A stretch of 64,000 nt of DNA from Mycobacterium sp. E1747 (GTDB lineage Bacteria; Actinomycetota; Actinomycetes; Mycobacteriales; Mycobacteriaceae), in assembly GCF_001667775.1 (NCBI RefSeq), contig NZ_LZJI01000206.1:1-64000 (forward strand), in the 5' to 3' direction. Shown here piece by piece: positions 55,820 to 64,000 of this stretch. The notes beneath the pieces are model-generated. The model saw nothing but the letters and a program-made list of their open reading frames with translations, did no database searches and was not told where the DNA came from. The position numbers and the translations under genes were made by a program. How positions within the stretch are numbered: the first letter of the stretch is position 1; each line of letters starts with the position of its first letter.

Positions 55820-58447
55820 TCACTCGCTTCCGGCCTGCACGACCACGAGAACCGTTGAGGCGCGGGCGCTTTCGCCCACCCTGGAGGTCAGGTTCACCAG
55901 GTAGTACTCCTCGGGCACCGACCGTGCGACCACGATCGGAACGTCGACGGTCGCCGACCCGTCGGCGGAGAACTTGCCCACCGTCGGCGTCACGGTGATC
56001 CCGCGGTCCGAGGCGGCGCCGGTGATCGTGTAACCGCCGTCGCCGCGCATCCGTTGCGCGTCGAGTCTCACCGTGCCCTTGCTTCCGGGCGCGATCGTGA
56101 CGACCGGGTTGGGGACGTTGACGGTCACCGCCGAGGCGCCCGCGCCGAAGGACGGCGGTGCGGACGATTCGCTTGTGCCCCAACGCCTGTCCGGGTAGGC
56201 GACCAGCGAGAAGGCCAGTTCGCCGCCGGTGCGGATGAACGACTCGGGCAGCCACGTGTCATCGGTGGCGCGGCCGTCGACGCGCAAGCCGCTGACGTAC
56301 TTGAGGTGGTACGGGCCGGACGCGCCGGGAGCCGAGATCCGGATGGTTTTGCCGCCCGGGAGCGCGATTACCGCGCGGTCGAAAAGCGGCGCGCCGACGG
56401 TGAGGATCGCCGTTCCGGGTGTGCTCGGGTAAAGGCCCAGCGCCGCCCAGACATACCAGCTGGCCATCGCGCCCAGATCGTCGTTGCCTGGCTCGCCGTC
56501 GGGCGTCGGGCCGAAGAGCCCGCGCACCCGGTCGACGGTGCGCTGCGTCTTCCATGGCTGACCGATGTAGTTGTACAGCCACGGCGTCCCGAAGCCCGGT
56601 TCGTTGCCGGCCCACAGGTAGGGCTCGTTGGGCCCGACGTTGAGTTTCTCGGTGAAGGCGTCGAGGCGCGCGGCCACCGCGTCGCGGCCGCCGAGCGCGG
56701 TCACCAGGCCGGCCACGTTGTGCGGCACCAACCAGACGTATTGCGCGGCGTTGCCCTCGTCGTAACCGATCTGGCCGAAACTCGACTGCGGCTCGACGAA
56801 ACCCGGGCCGTCGCGGAAGAAGCCGGTCCAGCTGCGCGGGGAGACGTAACCGGTGCTCGGGTTGAACAGGTTCTGCCAATACTGCGATCGGGCCTGGAAT
56901 TCGGCGGCCGTGGCGTCCTCGCCGAGCGCGTCGGCGAACCGCGAGATAGCGAAGTCGTCGACCGACCATTCCAGCGTGATCGATGCGTCGGCGATCCAAC
57001 CGTCGAGACCGAATTCCAACGTGAAAGGCGCATAGCCGCGCTCCAGGTAGGTGGCGATGCCCGGGCGCTCGACGTACTTGTTGAGCCCGTCCCCGCCCTT
57101 CGTGGCCGCAATCACCATGTAGCGCAGGGCCGTTCGGGTGTCGAAGTTCTCGGCCCCGAACGCGTGGAAGTTCACGATGAGCGGTACCACGTTGTCTCCG
57201 CTCATCTCCGCGGTCGCGGCGTTGGCGAAGGCCCAGCGGGGCAGCGCGCCGCTCTGCTCGGCGTCGTTCACCAGCGACTGGGCCATGTCGCCGGCCCGGT
57301 CCGGGAAAAGGAGCGCCTGCAGCGCCGCCAGACATCGGTAGGTGTCCCAGTCGGAGAAGTTGGCGTACTGCGTGCGCCCCGCGGCCACGGTGTGCACGGC
57401 GTTGTCGAACCCCAGGTAGCGCCCGTCCGCGTCGTTGAAGGTGTTGGGGTGCAGGAGGGATCGGTACAGCGAGGTGTAGAAGGTGTTCAGGTTATCGACG
57501 TTGCGGCCGGCGACGGCGATGCGAGACAGGCTGGCATTCCATTCCCTCGACGCCGCGGCCCGCACGTCGTCGAAGCTCGCGCCGCCCTCGGCGGCCAAGT
57601 TCTCCCGCGCCCCGTCGATGCCGACGTAGGAGATCGCGGTTCGCACCTCGAGCACCGCGCCCGCCGGGAACTGCACGTATCCGCCGCTGTACGGCGAATT
57701 CGCGCTGCGGGCACCCGGATAAACCGCGAAGCCGTCCCACGCCCCGTAGGCGGTGAACGACTGGCTGAACTTCATCGCGAAATACACCGTGTAGGTGTTG
57801 TTCTTGCCGCAGAATCCGCCGCTCGTGGCCCAACCGGTGATCGTCGTGTTGTCCTCGCCGATCTGGATGGTAGCCCGGGAGTTGCCCGCCAGCGATGCGC
57901 CGGACCGCACCTGCAGCAGGGCGGGGCGGCCGTTGCGTGGGTAGCTGAACCGGCCGACACCGGTGCGCGTCGTCGCGGTGAGTTCGGCCTTGACCCCGGT
58001 CTCCGGGAACCGCACCCTGTAGTAGCCCGGCACGCCCTGTTCGGTGTCGTCGTGGGCGATTCGCTCCCATGACTTCCAGGGTTGTGCGCCAATTCCGTTG
58101 GTGGTAGGCAACATCGAGATGTCGCCGAACGCCGCGCAGCCGACCGAGGCGTGGGTCATGCTGAACCCGCTCGCGCGCGGGTTGTCATAGTTGTAGCCGG
58201 CGTAGTTGCCCACGGTGTCCGGCGAGTACTGCACCATGCCGAACGGCACGGTGGCGCCCGGGAAGTTGTTGATCTCCCCCACCGTCTGGCCGCCCGTCCC
58301 GGTGCCGATCAGCGTGGCGACGTGGTCGACGGGGTTGGTCACCAGTGCGGGCTCGCCGTCGTAGGCCATCGGCGGCGCCGCGGCGATGAACGCCATGAAG
58401 ACGACCGACGCCGCGAGGATCGCGACGATGGTCCTTCGTGCTCGCAT
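55820..58447 (-). CDS. Secreted GH92 alpha-1,2-mannosidase-like protein
   Basis: An 875-residue exported protein orthologous to Rv0584. Residues 1-28 are a signal peptide (RRTIVAILAASVVFMAFIAAAPP). The family 92 domain runs to about residue 740 with the hallmarks DHVATLIGTGTGG, FPGATVPFGMVQYSPDT, GFSMTHASVGCAAFGD, FSDWDTYRCLAALQALLFPDR, IGYDEGNAAQYVWLVPHN and GEPGNDDLGAMASWYVWAALGLYP. Acidic residues in the last three form the calcium-dependent active site. A C-terminal beta-sandwich of about 110 residues follows. It probably trims alpha-1,2-mannose from cell-wall mannan, LAM or PIM-type glycans, or scavenges host mannans. It is divergent from lpqN and convergent with the YbhN-like gene. Confidence 0.92.
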   Translation of the reverse strand: MRARRTIVAILAASVVFMAFIAAAPPMAYDGEPALVTNPVDHVATLIGTGTGGQTVGEINNFPGATVPFGMVQYSPDTVGNYAGYNYDNPRASGFSMTHASVGCAAFGDISMLPTTNGIGAQPWKSWERIAHDDTEQGVPGYYRVRFPETGVKAELTATTRTGVGRFSYPRNGRPALLQVRSGASLAGNSRATIQIGEDNTTITGWATSGGFCGKNNTYTVYFAMKFSQSFTAYGAWDGFAVYPGARSANSPYSGGYVQFPAGAVLEVRTAISYVGIDGARENLAAEGGASFDDVRAAASREWNASLSRIAVAGRNVDNLNTFYTSLYRSLLHPNTFNDADGRYLGFDNAVHTVAAGRTQYANFSDWDTYRCLAALQALLFPDRAGDMAQSLVNDAEQSGALPRWAFANAATAEMSGDNVVPLIVNFHAFGAENFDTRTALRYMVIAATKGGDGLNKYVERPGIATYLERGYAPFTLEFGLDGWIADASITLEWSVDDFAISRFADALGEDATAAEFQARSQYWQNLFNPSTGYVSPRSWTGFFRDGPGFVEPQSSFGQIGYDEGNAAQYVWLVPHNVAGLVTALGGRDAVAARLDAFTEKLNVGPNEPYLWAGNEPGFGTPWLYNYIGQPWKTQRTVDRVRGLFGPTPDGEPGNDDLGAMASWYVWAALGLYPSTPGTAILTVGAPLFDRAVIALPGGKTIRISAPGASGPYHLKYVSGLRVDGRATDDTWLPESFIRTGGELAFSLVAYPDRRWGTSESSAPPSFGAGASAVTVNVPNPVVTIAPGSKGTVRLDAQRMRGDGGYTITGAASDRGITVTPTVGKFSADGSATVDVPIVVARSVPEEYYLVNLTSRVGESARASTVLVVVQAGSE

Positions 58448-58637
58448 ACCTGTCTCTTACTGGACAACGGTGAATTGAGTGGGCACTTTTCCGACCGAAT
58501 TGGATAACGATTTGCGGGCGATCACCGTGGCGGCGAAATGTTCAAAAGATATCGGCAAACTCGCGTGCCATTTCGGCTACTGTCATCTCGGCGTGGCCGG
58601 TGCTGGTACCGGCCCCAATTTTCGGGAGATCGGATCG

Positions 58638-59312
58638 ATGAAACATTTGACGACAGCAACCATTTCCGTAGCGCTGAGTTTGGCGCTCGTCGGTTGCGGC
58701 AGCGACCACAAATCCGGCAATCAATCGACGACATCGACGACCACGTCCACCTCGACATCCACCTCGTCGTCGGCGACCAGCGCGGCACCGGGCGCCAAGG
58801 CCAAGTACACCATCGCCGACTACGTGAGGGACAACCACATCGCGGAGACTCCCGTTCACCACGGCGATCCGGGCCCGAGCGTCGACCTGCCGGTGCCCAA
58901 CGGTTGGCAGCTCAACCAAGACGCCGGCACGTCGTACGGCGGCATCGTGATGACCCAGCCCAGCAAGCCCGGCGACCCGCCCACGGTCTCGGCGCTGTTC
59001 TCCAGGCTTTCCGGCAACGTCGACCCGGCCAAGATCATCCAGTACGCCCCGGGCGAGGTGCAGAACCTGCCCGGATACCAGGGCAACGGTGACGGCAAGG
59101 CGTCCACGCTCGGCGGTTTCCAGGCCTGGCAGCTCGGCGGCACGTATCAGAAGGACGGCACCACCCGCGTCATCGCGCAGAAGACGGTGGTGATCCCCAG
59201 CCAGGGCGCGGTCTACGTGCTGCAGCTCAACGCCGAGGGCCCGCAGGCCGACCAGGGCCCGCTGATGGACGCCACCAACATCATCGACGACCAGACCACC
59301 ATCACGCCCTGA
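58638..59312 (+). CDS. lpqN: Lipoprotein LpqN
   Basis: A 224-residue lipoprotein matching LpqN (Rv0583c). The signal ends in the lipobox LVGC with Cys20. Residues 28-50 are a Ser/Thr-rich linker, as in many mycobacterial lipoproteins and a likely O-mannosylation site. The folded LpqN/LpqT domain (about 58-224) begins YTIADYVRDN and includes LPVPNGWQL, PPTVSALFSRLSGNVDPAKII and GFQAWQLGGTYQKDG. In M. tuberculosis LpqN is reported to interact with MmpL3 and mycolate-handling proteins and to act as a virulence factor. The ATG follows GGGAG. The gene is divergent from GH92. Confidence 0.93.
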   Translation: MKHLTTATISVALSLALVGCGSDHKSGNQSTTSTTTSTSTSTSSSATSAAPGAKAKYTIADYVRDNHIAETPVHHGDPGPSVDLPVPNGWQLNQDAGTSYGGIVMTQPSKPGDPPTVSALFSRLSGNVDPAKIIQYAPGEVQNLPGYQGNGDGKASTLGGFQAWQLGGTYQKDGTTRVIAQKTVVIPSQGAVYVLQLNAEGPQADQGPLMDATNIIDDQTTITP

Positions 59313-59392
59313 CCGGCGACCGTGCCGCCGTCGCGAGGCCGCTCCCGCGGCGGCGTCCCTGGCAGGCCTAGGCTGCGGGACCCGATTGGCCT

Positions 59393-59404
59393 TACCGTAA
59401 GCGC
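59393..59404 (+). promoter_or_regulatory. Probable leaderless -10 element of the F420-type reductase gene
   Basis: TACCGT (59393-59398) is followed by AAGCGC and the ATG at 59405, an exact TANNNT-N6-start arrangement. Confidence 0.55.
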
Positions 59405-59890
59405 ATGGCCGAGCAGTCGTATCAGATAGAGGCCGGGCATCCCCCGTCGGCGCTGATGCGCATCGTCAACCCGCTGATGGGTTTCCTGCTGCGCACCCCA
59501 CTCGCCGGCCCCGCCCGCAAGCAGCTGATGGTGCTGAGCTTCACCGGGCGAAAAACGGGCCGGCCGTTCTCACTTCCGTTGAGCGCCCACGTGATTGACG
59601 GTCAGCTCTACGCGCTGACCGGCGCCTCCTGGAAGCAGAACTTCCGCGACGGCGCACCCGCTCAGGTTGTCTACGACGGCAAGACGACCGCGATGCACGG
59701 CGAGCTCATCCGCGACCGCGCTGCCGTGTCCGACCTCTTCCTGCGCTGCGCCGAGTCCTACGGCGTCCAGCGCGCGCAGCGGATGATCGGGCTCAAGTTC
59801 CGCGATCACTGCATACCGACGCGTGACGAGTTCGCCGAGGCGGTCGACCGGATGCACCTGGCAGCGGTACGCCTGAGCCCGGTGCAATAG
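59405..59890 (+). CDS. Deazaflavin (F420)-dependent nitroreductase family protein
   Basis: A 161-residue split-barrel protein of the DUF385/Ddn family of F420-binding reductases, abundant in mycobacteria. Conserved parts are LMGFLLRTPLAGP, LMVLSFTGRKTGRPFSLPLS, GQLYALTGASWKQNFRDG and the C-terminal GLKFRDHCIPTRDEFAEAV. Related enzymes reduce quinones or nitroimidazoles. The particular substrate is not known. The start is supported by a -10 hexamer six bases upstream. It is convergent with the ANTAR relic and galK. Confidence 0.85.
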   Translation: MAEQSYQIEAGHPPSALMRIVNPLMGFLLRTPLAGPARKQLMVLSFTGRKTGRPFSLPLSAHVIDGQLYALTGASWKQNFRDGAPAQVVYDGKTTAMHGELIRDRAAVSDLFLRCAESYGVQRAQRMIGLKFRDHCIPTRDEFAEAVDRMHLAAVRLSPVQ

Positions 59891-59894
59891 CCGC

Positions 59895-60094
59895 TCAGTC
59901 GTCGGTGCCCGAGGCCCGCGGGTCCGCGGTGAGCAGTCGCCGCTCGATCCGTGAGCGCGACGTGGCGACCTCACTGCCGACCTCGCAAAAGTCCTTCGCG
60001 ATCTGCTCGGCGGGCGAGCTCTCCCAGCTTCATGTTGTGCACCTGAGACAGGGACTTGAGCAGATTGAACGCCGCCAGCTCACTCGCACGGCCC
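59895..60094 (-). pseudogene. Frameshifted C-terminal remnant of an ANTAR-domain protein
   Basis: Downstream of galK on the minus strand two frames carry the end of one protein. The first reads SELAAFNLLKSLSQVHNMKLGEL, the pattern of the last ANTAR helices (alternating hydrophobics, S..HN.KL). The next frame continues AEQIAKDFCEVGSEVATSRS and on to ...ASGTDD and a TGA at 59895. Joining them needs one added base near the GCCCGCC around 60020. No start or N-terminal domain is present, and the beginning overlaps the galK stop. It looks like the decayed tail of a GAF-ANTAR regulator; identification rests on a short match. Confidence 0.45.
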
Positions 60095-61171
60095 CGCACC
60101 GGCCGCGGCGCGGGTTCGGGTGATGACCGGCGGCTCGAGACCGGCGTCGCGCACCGCGCGTCGCACCGCCTCGTCGACGGCGCCGGTGCGGGCGGACGGC
60201 ACCAGCGCGATCACACAGCCGCCGAACCCGCCGCCGGTCATCCGCGCGCCCAGCGCGCCGGCCCGCTCCGCGGTGTCGGCGATCAGGTCGATGTGTTCGG
60301 TGCTGATCTGGAAGTCGTCCCGCATGGAGGCGTGCGAGGCGGAGAAGATCCGTCCGGCCGCAACGAAGTCCGAATCACTAAGCGCAGCAACACAATCGAA
60401 CACTCGCCGATTCTCGCTCAGCACGTGGCGGGCCCGGCGGGCGTCGACGGGGTCGCGGACAGCGGCGACGGCGGACGGGCCCCGGTCCTCGACATCCCGC
60501 AACGACGACGCCCCGAGGTCCGCGGCCGCCCGCTCGCACGACGCGCGGCGCGCGGCATAGTCGCCCCCGGCGTGACTGTGGCGGGCGCGCGAATCGATCA
60601 ACAGCAGCGCGACACCGGCCGCGTCCGGGTCGAAGGCCACCGGCTGGACCGTCAGGCCGCGGAAATCAATCAGCAGCGCCGTCGCGGGCCGCCCGAACAG
60701 CGACGACAGCTGGTCGAGCAGGCCCGTGGGGGCGCCGACGTAGTCGTTCTCGGCGCGCTGGGCCAGCCGCGCCTGCTCCAGGCGGTCGATGCGCACCCCG
60801 GCGGCCGCCGCGATCGCGCCCAGCGTCGCGCACTCCAGCGCCGCCGACGACGACAGTCCCGACCCCATCTCCACGTCGCTGGTGATGCGCATCGCGCCGC
60901 CGGGCACCGGATGGCCGGCCTGCCGCAGCGCCCACACCACCCCGGCCACGTAGGCGGCCCAGCCCGACACGTCACCGGGGGCGGTGTCCAGCGCGATGCG
61001 CACCGGCCCGTCCGCGCGGTCGCTGACCACGGTGATGGCATCGCCGCCGTCGGGCGCGAACGTCACCACCGTGCGCTGCGGCAAGGCGATCGGCAGCGCC
61101 AAACCCAGGTTGTAGTCGGTGTGCTCCCCGATCAGGTTGACCCGCCCGGGCGCGGCGTAGCGGACCGTCAT
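60080..61171 (-). CDS. galK: Galactokinase
   Basis: A 363-residue GHMP-family galactokinase, the first Leloir enzyme, making galactose 1-phosphate. The galactose motif is GRVNLIGEHTDYN (9-21), the ATP loop is MGSGLSSSAALE and the third motif GARMTGGGFGGCVIALVP. The catalytic Asp is expected in GLLDQLSSLFG. The ATG at 61171 overlaps the galT stop (ATGA), giving tight coupling. The last codons overlap an ANTAR relic. It corresponds to Rv0620. Confidence 0.95.
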   Translation of the reverse strand: MTVRYAAPGRVNLIGEHTDYNLGLALPIALPQRTVVTFAPDGGDAITVVSDRADGPVRIALDTAPGDVSGWAAYVAGVVWALRQAGHPVPGGAMRITSDVEMGSGLSSSAALECATLGAIAAAAGVRIDRLEQARLAQRAENDYVGAPTGLLDQLSSLFGRPATALLIDFRGLTVQPVAFDPDAAGVALLLIDSRARHSHAGGDYAARRASCERAAADLGASSLRDVEDRGPSAVAAVRDPVDARRARHVLSENRRVFDCVAALSDSDFVAAGRIFSASHASMRDDFQISTEHIDLIADTAERAGALGARMTGGGFGGCVIALVPSARTGAVDEAVRRAVRDAGLEPPVITRTRAAAGAGPCE

Positions 61172-62247
61172 CCAAGCTCGCGCAGCCGCCGGGCCACGCT
61201 CTCGGGCGTGACATCGCTGATAAAAGCGTCCATCGCCGACTCGGAGGCCGCCAGGTACTTGAGCTTGTTGGCGCTGCGCCGGATCGACATCAGCTCGACG
61301 TGGAAGTAGCCGTCGGCCTGCGCGTCGGTGTCGGCGTATTGGTGCAACGCCGAAATATAGGGCAGCGGTGCCGAATACATCCGGTCGAATCGCCGCAGCA
61401 CGTCCAGGTAGAGCCGTGCGAAGCCGTCCCGTTCGTCCTCGTCGAGTTCGGTGATGTTGCGCACGAACCTGTTCGGGTAGATGTGCACCTCGACCGGCCA
61501 CCGCGCGGCGAAGGGCACGAAGGCGGTGAACCTGTCATCACGCGCGATGATTCGACTGCCGTCGGCGATTTCGCCCGCGAGTAGGTCGCCGAAGAGGTTG
61601 GTGTCGTGGCGCATTCGGTGCTCGCGCGCTTGGCCGAGCATGGCGGCGGTGCGTGGCGTCAGATACGGATAGCCGTAGATCTGGCCGTGCGGGTGGGTCA
61701 ACGTCACCCCGATCTCCTCGCCGCGGTTCTCGAAGCAGAACACCTGCTCGATGCCCGGGGTGGCCAACAGCTCGCCGGTGCGGTGCCGCCACGCCTCGAT
61801 GACCAACCGGGCGTGCGCGGCCTGAAGCCCCGCGAAGGAGCCGGTGTGGTCGCTGGAGAAGCAGATCACCTCGCTGCGGCCGTGTCCCGGGGCGGACACG
61901 AAGCCGTCACCCGCGGGCGGGAGCGCCGCGCCTGCGCCGGACAGGCTGGGGAACCGGTTCTCGAACACCACCACGTCGTAGTCCGGCGCGGGCACCTCGC
62001 TGGTCAGTCCGGTCGGGCCGGGGCATAGCGGGCACTGGTCCGGGGGCGGCTTGTAGGTGCGGTCCTGGCGTAGCGAAGCGACGATCACCCATTGCCCCGT
62101 CGTCTGGTCGAACCGCAGCTCGGACCGCTGGCCGTCGCGAGGCGGCAGCGGCCTGCGGTCTTCGACCGGCGCCGGACGGTGCCCCGGCAGCGCGAAGAAG
62201 AGCAGGTCACGGCCGTCGGCAAGCGTGGCCCGCGTGGGCGCTGTCAC
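61168..62247 (-). CDS. galT: Galactose-1-phosphate uridylyltransferase
   Basis: A 359-residue HIT-superfamily GalT in one uninterrupted frame. The zinc-type CPLCPG is near residue 74. The nucleophile motif is GVTLTHPHGQIYGYPY with the catalytic second His. FENRFPSL, ENRGEEIG, YPNRFVRNI and GYFHVELM are all present. In M. tuberculosis H37Rv the gene is annotated as two adjacent frames (Rv0618/Rv0619), so the intact form here is notable. The start is GTG; a TANNNT hexamer lies eight bases upstream. It is followed by galK with a four-base overlap. Confidence 0.95.
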   Translation of the reverse strand: MTAPTRATLADGRDLLFFALPGHRPAPVEDRRPLPPRDGQRSELRFDQTTGQWVIVASLRQDRTYKPPPDQCPLCPGPTGLTSEVPAPDYDVVVFENRFPSLSGAGAALPPAGDGFVSAPGHGRSEVICFSSDHTGSFAGLQAAHARLVIEAWRHRTGELLATPGIEQVFCFENRGEEIGVTLTHPHGQIYGYPYLTPRTAAMLGQAREHRMRHDTNLFGDLLAGEIADGSRIIARDDRFTAFVPFAARWPVEVHIYPNRFVRNITELDEDERDGFARLYLDVLRRFDRMYSAPLPYISALHQYADTDAQADGYFHVELMSIRRSANKLKYLAASESAMDAFISDVTPESVARRLRELG

Positions 62248-62261
62248 GATGTCGAAGACTA
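62248..62261 (-). promoter_or_regulatory. Possible -10 element of galTK
   Basis: The minus-strand hexamer TAGTCT (62261-62256) is eight bases before the GTG of galT, so the mRNA would have almost no leader. Confidence 0.4.
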
Positions 62262-62314
62262 GCTGGTGCCGAAGTTCGGGTAATCATGATGGGTTCAACA
62301 GGCCAGAAGGGGGC

Positions 62315-64000
62315 GTGGCGATCACCGACTTCTACGAACAGGCCCGCAACTGGGTGATCGGCTCGGATCCCGGTCTGCTGCGGCTGCGCATGGCGACGCG
62401 GACGACGGCCGCGCTCGGCTGTTCCCTGCTGGCCCTCTATGTCCTGACCCGGGCGACCGGACAACCGCTGACCGTCGCGTTGCTGGGCGTCGTCATCACG
62501 ATGGTCGCCTCGCGATCGGTCAACGAGCCGGACCCGCGGCAGCAGCGGATCACCATGGCGCTGCTGCCCGTGCCCGCCGCCGTGTCCATCACGGCCGCGG
62601 CGGCGCTCGCGCCCCACCAGGTGCTCAGCGACGCGGTGTTCGTGCTCGTCGTGTTCGCCGCCGCCTACATCCGCCGCTTCGGGGCCCGCGGCCGGGCGCT
62701 GGGCATGGTCGCGTTCATGTCCTACTTCTTCACGCTGTATCTGCGCGCGAGCGTCTCGGAGCTGCCCTGGATGATCGGGGCGGTCGCGGTGGGCACGGTG
62801 TGCACGTTCGTGATGACCACCTACGTCATGCCCGATCGGCCGGAGCGCGTGCTGCGAGCGACCGTCCGGGCGTTGCGGGCGCGGATGGCGATCGTCGTCG
62901 ACACCACCGCCGACGCCGTCCGCACCGGCCGCCTCGACGAACGGCGCCGCCGCCGGATGCGGGCGCGCACCACCCGGCTCAACGAGACCGCCCTGATGGT
63001 GCAGAGCCAGATCGAGGACAAGGCCGACCCCGCCGTGCTGTGGCCGGGCGTCACCGCCGAACAATTGGCCCCGTGGCTGCTGGACGCCGAGCTGGCCATC
63101 GAATGGGTGGCGACGGCGGGGCGGCGGGCCGCGGCACTCATGTCGCAGGACCCGAGCGCGATACCCGCCCCGACCCGGGTCGCGCTCGTCGACGTGCTCT
63201 CGCGGCTCGCGCGGGCCATCCGCCTGCCCGAGCCCGACGGCCTCCGGCAAGCCGCCGCGCGTGCGCAACGGCTGCTGGACGAGCAGCGCGGCGCCGCCGG
63301 TGCTGATGACCCGGGCAGCGCCGCGGTGCGCCGCCTCGCGCTGGCGATCATCAACGCCGCCACAGCGACTTCCGACGTGCGGGCCATCGTCGATCGCGCG
63401 GCGACCGGCGATGTGGCCTTGGAGAGTACGGACAGCGAGCGGCCGCCGGCCTCGGACGGCGCGCCCCCGGACGCGCCCGCCGAGCCCGCTGACGAGGAAC
63501 CACCGCAGGGGCTCCGGCCGACCACCCGGCAAGCCATCCAGGTCGCCGTGGCCGCGTCGCTCGCCATCGTCGCGGGCGAGCTGGTGTCGCACGCACGCTG
63601 GTACTGGGCCGTGATCGCCGCGTTCGTCATCTTCGCCGGCACCAACTCGTGGGGCGAAACCCTGACCAAAGGATGGCAGCGCATGCTCGGCACCCTGCTG
63701 GGCGTACCGTGCGGCGTGCTGGTGGCCACGCTGCTGGCCGGCGACAAGACGGCCGCCCTCGCCGGCATTTTCGTGTGCCTGTTCTGCGCCTTCTATTTCA
63801 TGACCGTCACCTACAGCCTGATGACCTTCTGGATCACCACGATGCTGGCTTTGCTGTACGGCTTGCTCGGCCAATTCTCGTTCGGCGTGCTGATGTTGCG
63901 GATCGAAGAGACCGCCCTGGGCGCGGTGATCGGGGCCACGGTGGCCGTCGTCGTGCTGCCGACGCACACCCGGGAAGCGATCCGCGATGACACCCGCACG
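62315..64000 (+). CDS. FUSC family membrane protein, 3' end outside the window
   Basis: An open frame of 562 codons running off the window. The N-terminal block (about 20-170) has about five to six membrane helices, for example TVALLGVVITMVAS and AVFVLVVFAAAYIRRFG. A soluble helical domain follows (about 170-400: RALRARMAIVVDTTADAV, RRRRMRARTTRLNETALMVQSQI). A second membrane block then begins with QVAVAASLAIVAGELVSHARWYWAVIAAFVIFAGTNSWGETLTKGWQRMLGTLLGVPCG, the FUSC/aromatic-acid-exporter signature with conserved RxxGTxxG spacing. Such proteins are thought to be efflux pumps. The GTG at 62315 has AGAAGG only four bases upstream, so the start is not certain. The gene is divergent from galTK. 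Confidence 0.8.
   Translation, partial: MAITDFYEQARNWVIGSDPGLLRLRMATRTTAALGCSLLALYVLTRATGQPLTVALLGVVITMVASRSVNEPDPRQQRITMALLPVPAAVSITAAAALAPHQVLSDAVFVLVVFAAAYIRRFGARGRALGMVAFMSYFFTLYLRASVSELPWMIGAVAVGTVCTFVMTTYVMPDRPERVLRATVRALRARMAIVVDTTADAVRTGRLDERRRRRMRARTTRLNETALMVQSQIEDKADPAVLWPGVTAEQLAPWLLDAELAIEWVATAGRRAAALMSQDPSAIPAPTRVALVDVLSRLARAIRLPEPDGLRQAAARAQRLLDEQRGAAGADDPGSAAVRRLALAIINAATATSDVRAIVDRAATGDVALESTDSERPPASDGAPPDAPAEPADEEPPQGLRPTTRQAIQVAVAASLAIVAGELVSHARWYWAVIAAFVIFAGTNSWGETLTKGWQRMLGTLLGVPCGVLVATLLAGDKTAALAGIFVCLFCAFYFMTVTYSLMTFWITTMLALLYGLLGQFSFGVLMLRIEETALGAVIGATVAVVVLPTHTREAIRDDTRT

Noticed and set aside
62207..63967. Long minus-strand frame over the FUSC gene
   Set aside because: Its translation is His/Arg/Gly-rich noise, whereas the plus-strand frame gives clear membrane helices and the FUSC signature.

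Overview
This window comes from a slow-growing Mycobacterium, most likely the M. avium complex or a close relative. The DNA is GC-rich throughout. RpoB and RpoC match M. tuberculosis almost residue for residue. The gene order is that of M. tuberculosis Rv0583c-Rv0585c, Rv0618-Rv0620 and Rv0625c-Rv0675 read on the opposite strand. It carries mycobacterial hallmarks: mycolate methyltransferases, HadABC, MceG, LpqN and F420-type reductases. Assignment to orthologues rests on remembered sequences and gene order, not on a search.

Layout from left to right. (1) 0.1-5.9 kb, minus strand: a fatty-acid and lipid group (end, lpqP, fadE8, echA4, a PaaX-like regulator, echA5). (2) 5.9-15 kb, minus: rpoB-rpoC with a strong terminator, preceded by mceG. 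(3) 15-17.3 kb: a carotenoid-cleavage-type oxygenase diverging from its probable TetR repressor across a palindrome. (4) 17.3-24.4 kb, minus: rplJ-rplL behind an L10 leader, then a ROK sugar kinase, a gene usually called fabD2, and a GH38 alpha-mannosidase. (5) 24.4-29.6 kb, plus: a DinB protein, a UbiB-family kinase, lipG, mmaA1, a 40-codon relic of mmaA3, and mmaA4. (6) 29.6-31.6 kb: an accessory YCII/ECF42 sigma module. (7) 31.6-36.4 kb, minus: tRNA-Thr, tRNA-Met, rpmG, hadABC, tRNA-Trp, secE, nusG, rplK, rplA. (8) 36.4-41.5 kb: a metallo-beta-lactamase hydrolase, a membrane protein, echA3, then cynS, a nitroreductase and a stand-alone mycolate methyltransferase. (9) 41.5-49.8 kb: recCBD. 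(10) 49.8-64 kb: a PLD-like/DUF2235 pair, a TVP38 protein, a TIGR00027 methyltransferase, a YbhN-like polytopic protein, GH92 mannosidase, lpqN, an F420-type reductase, galT-galK, and a FUSC protein running off the right end.

Two core machines dominate: RNA polymerase with its transcription/translation partners (rpoBC, nusG, secE, rplKA, rplJL, tRNAs), and mycolic-acid assembly (hadABC plus the mmaA genes). Envelope glycan genes (GH38, GH92, galTK, lpqN) and RecBCD make up most of the rest.

The most informative observation is the contracted mmaA cluster. mmaA2 is absent from its usual place. mmaA3 survives only as a fused N-terminus/C-terminus minigene. A separate mmaA2-like gene sits next to recC. 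This fits a cell wall with keto- but no methoxy-mycolates. Other items worth attention are a tight phospholipase-like gene pair, a frameshifted ANTAR relic behind galK, perfect palindromes upstream of cynS and between the ECF sigma gene and rplA, and several genes that look leaderless.
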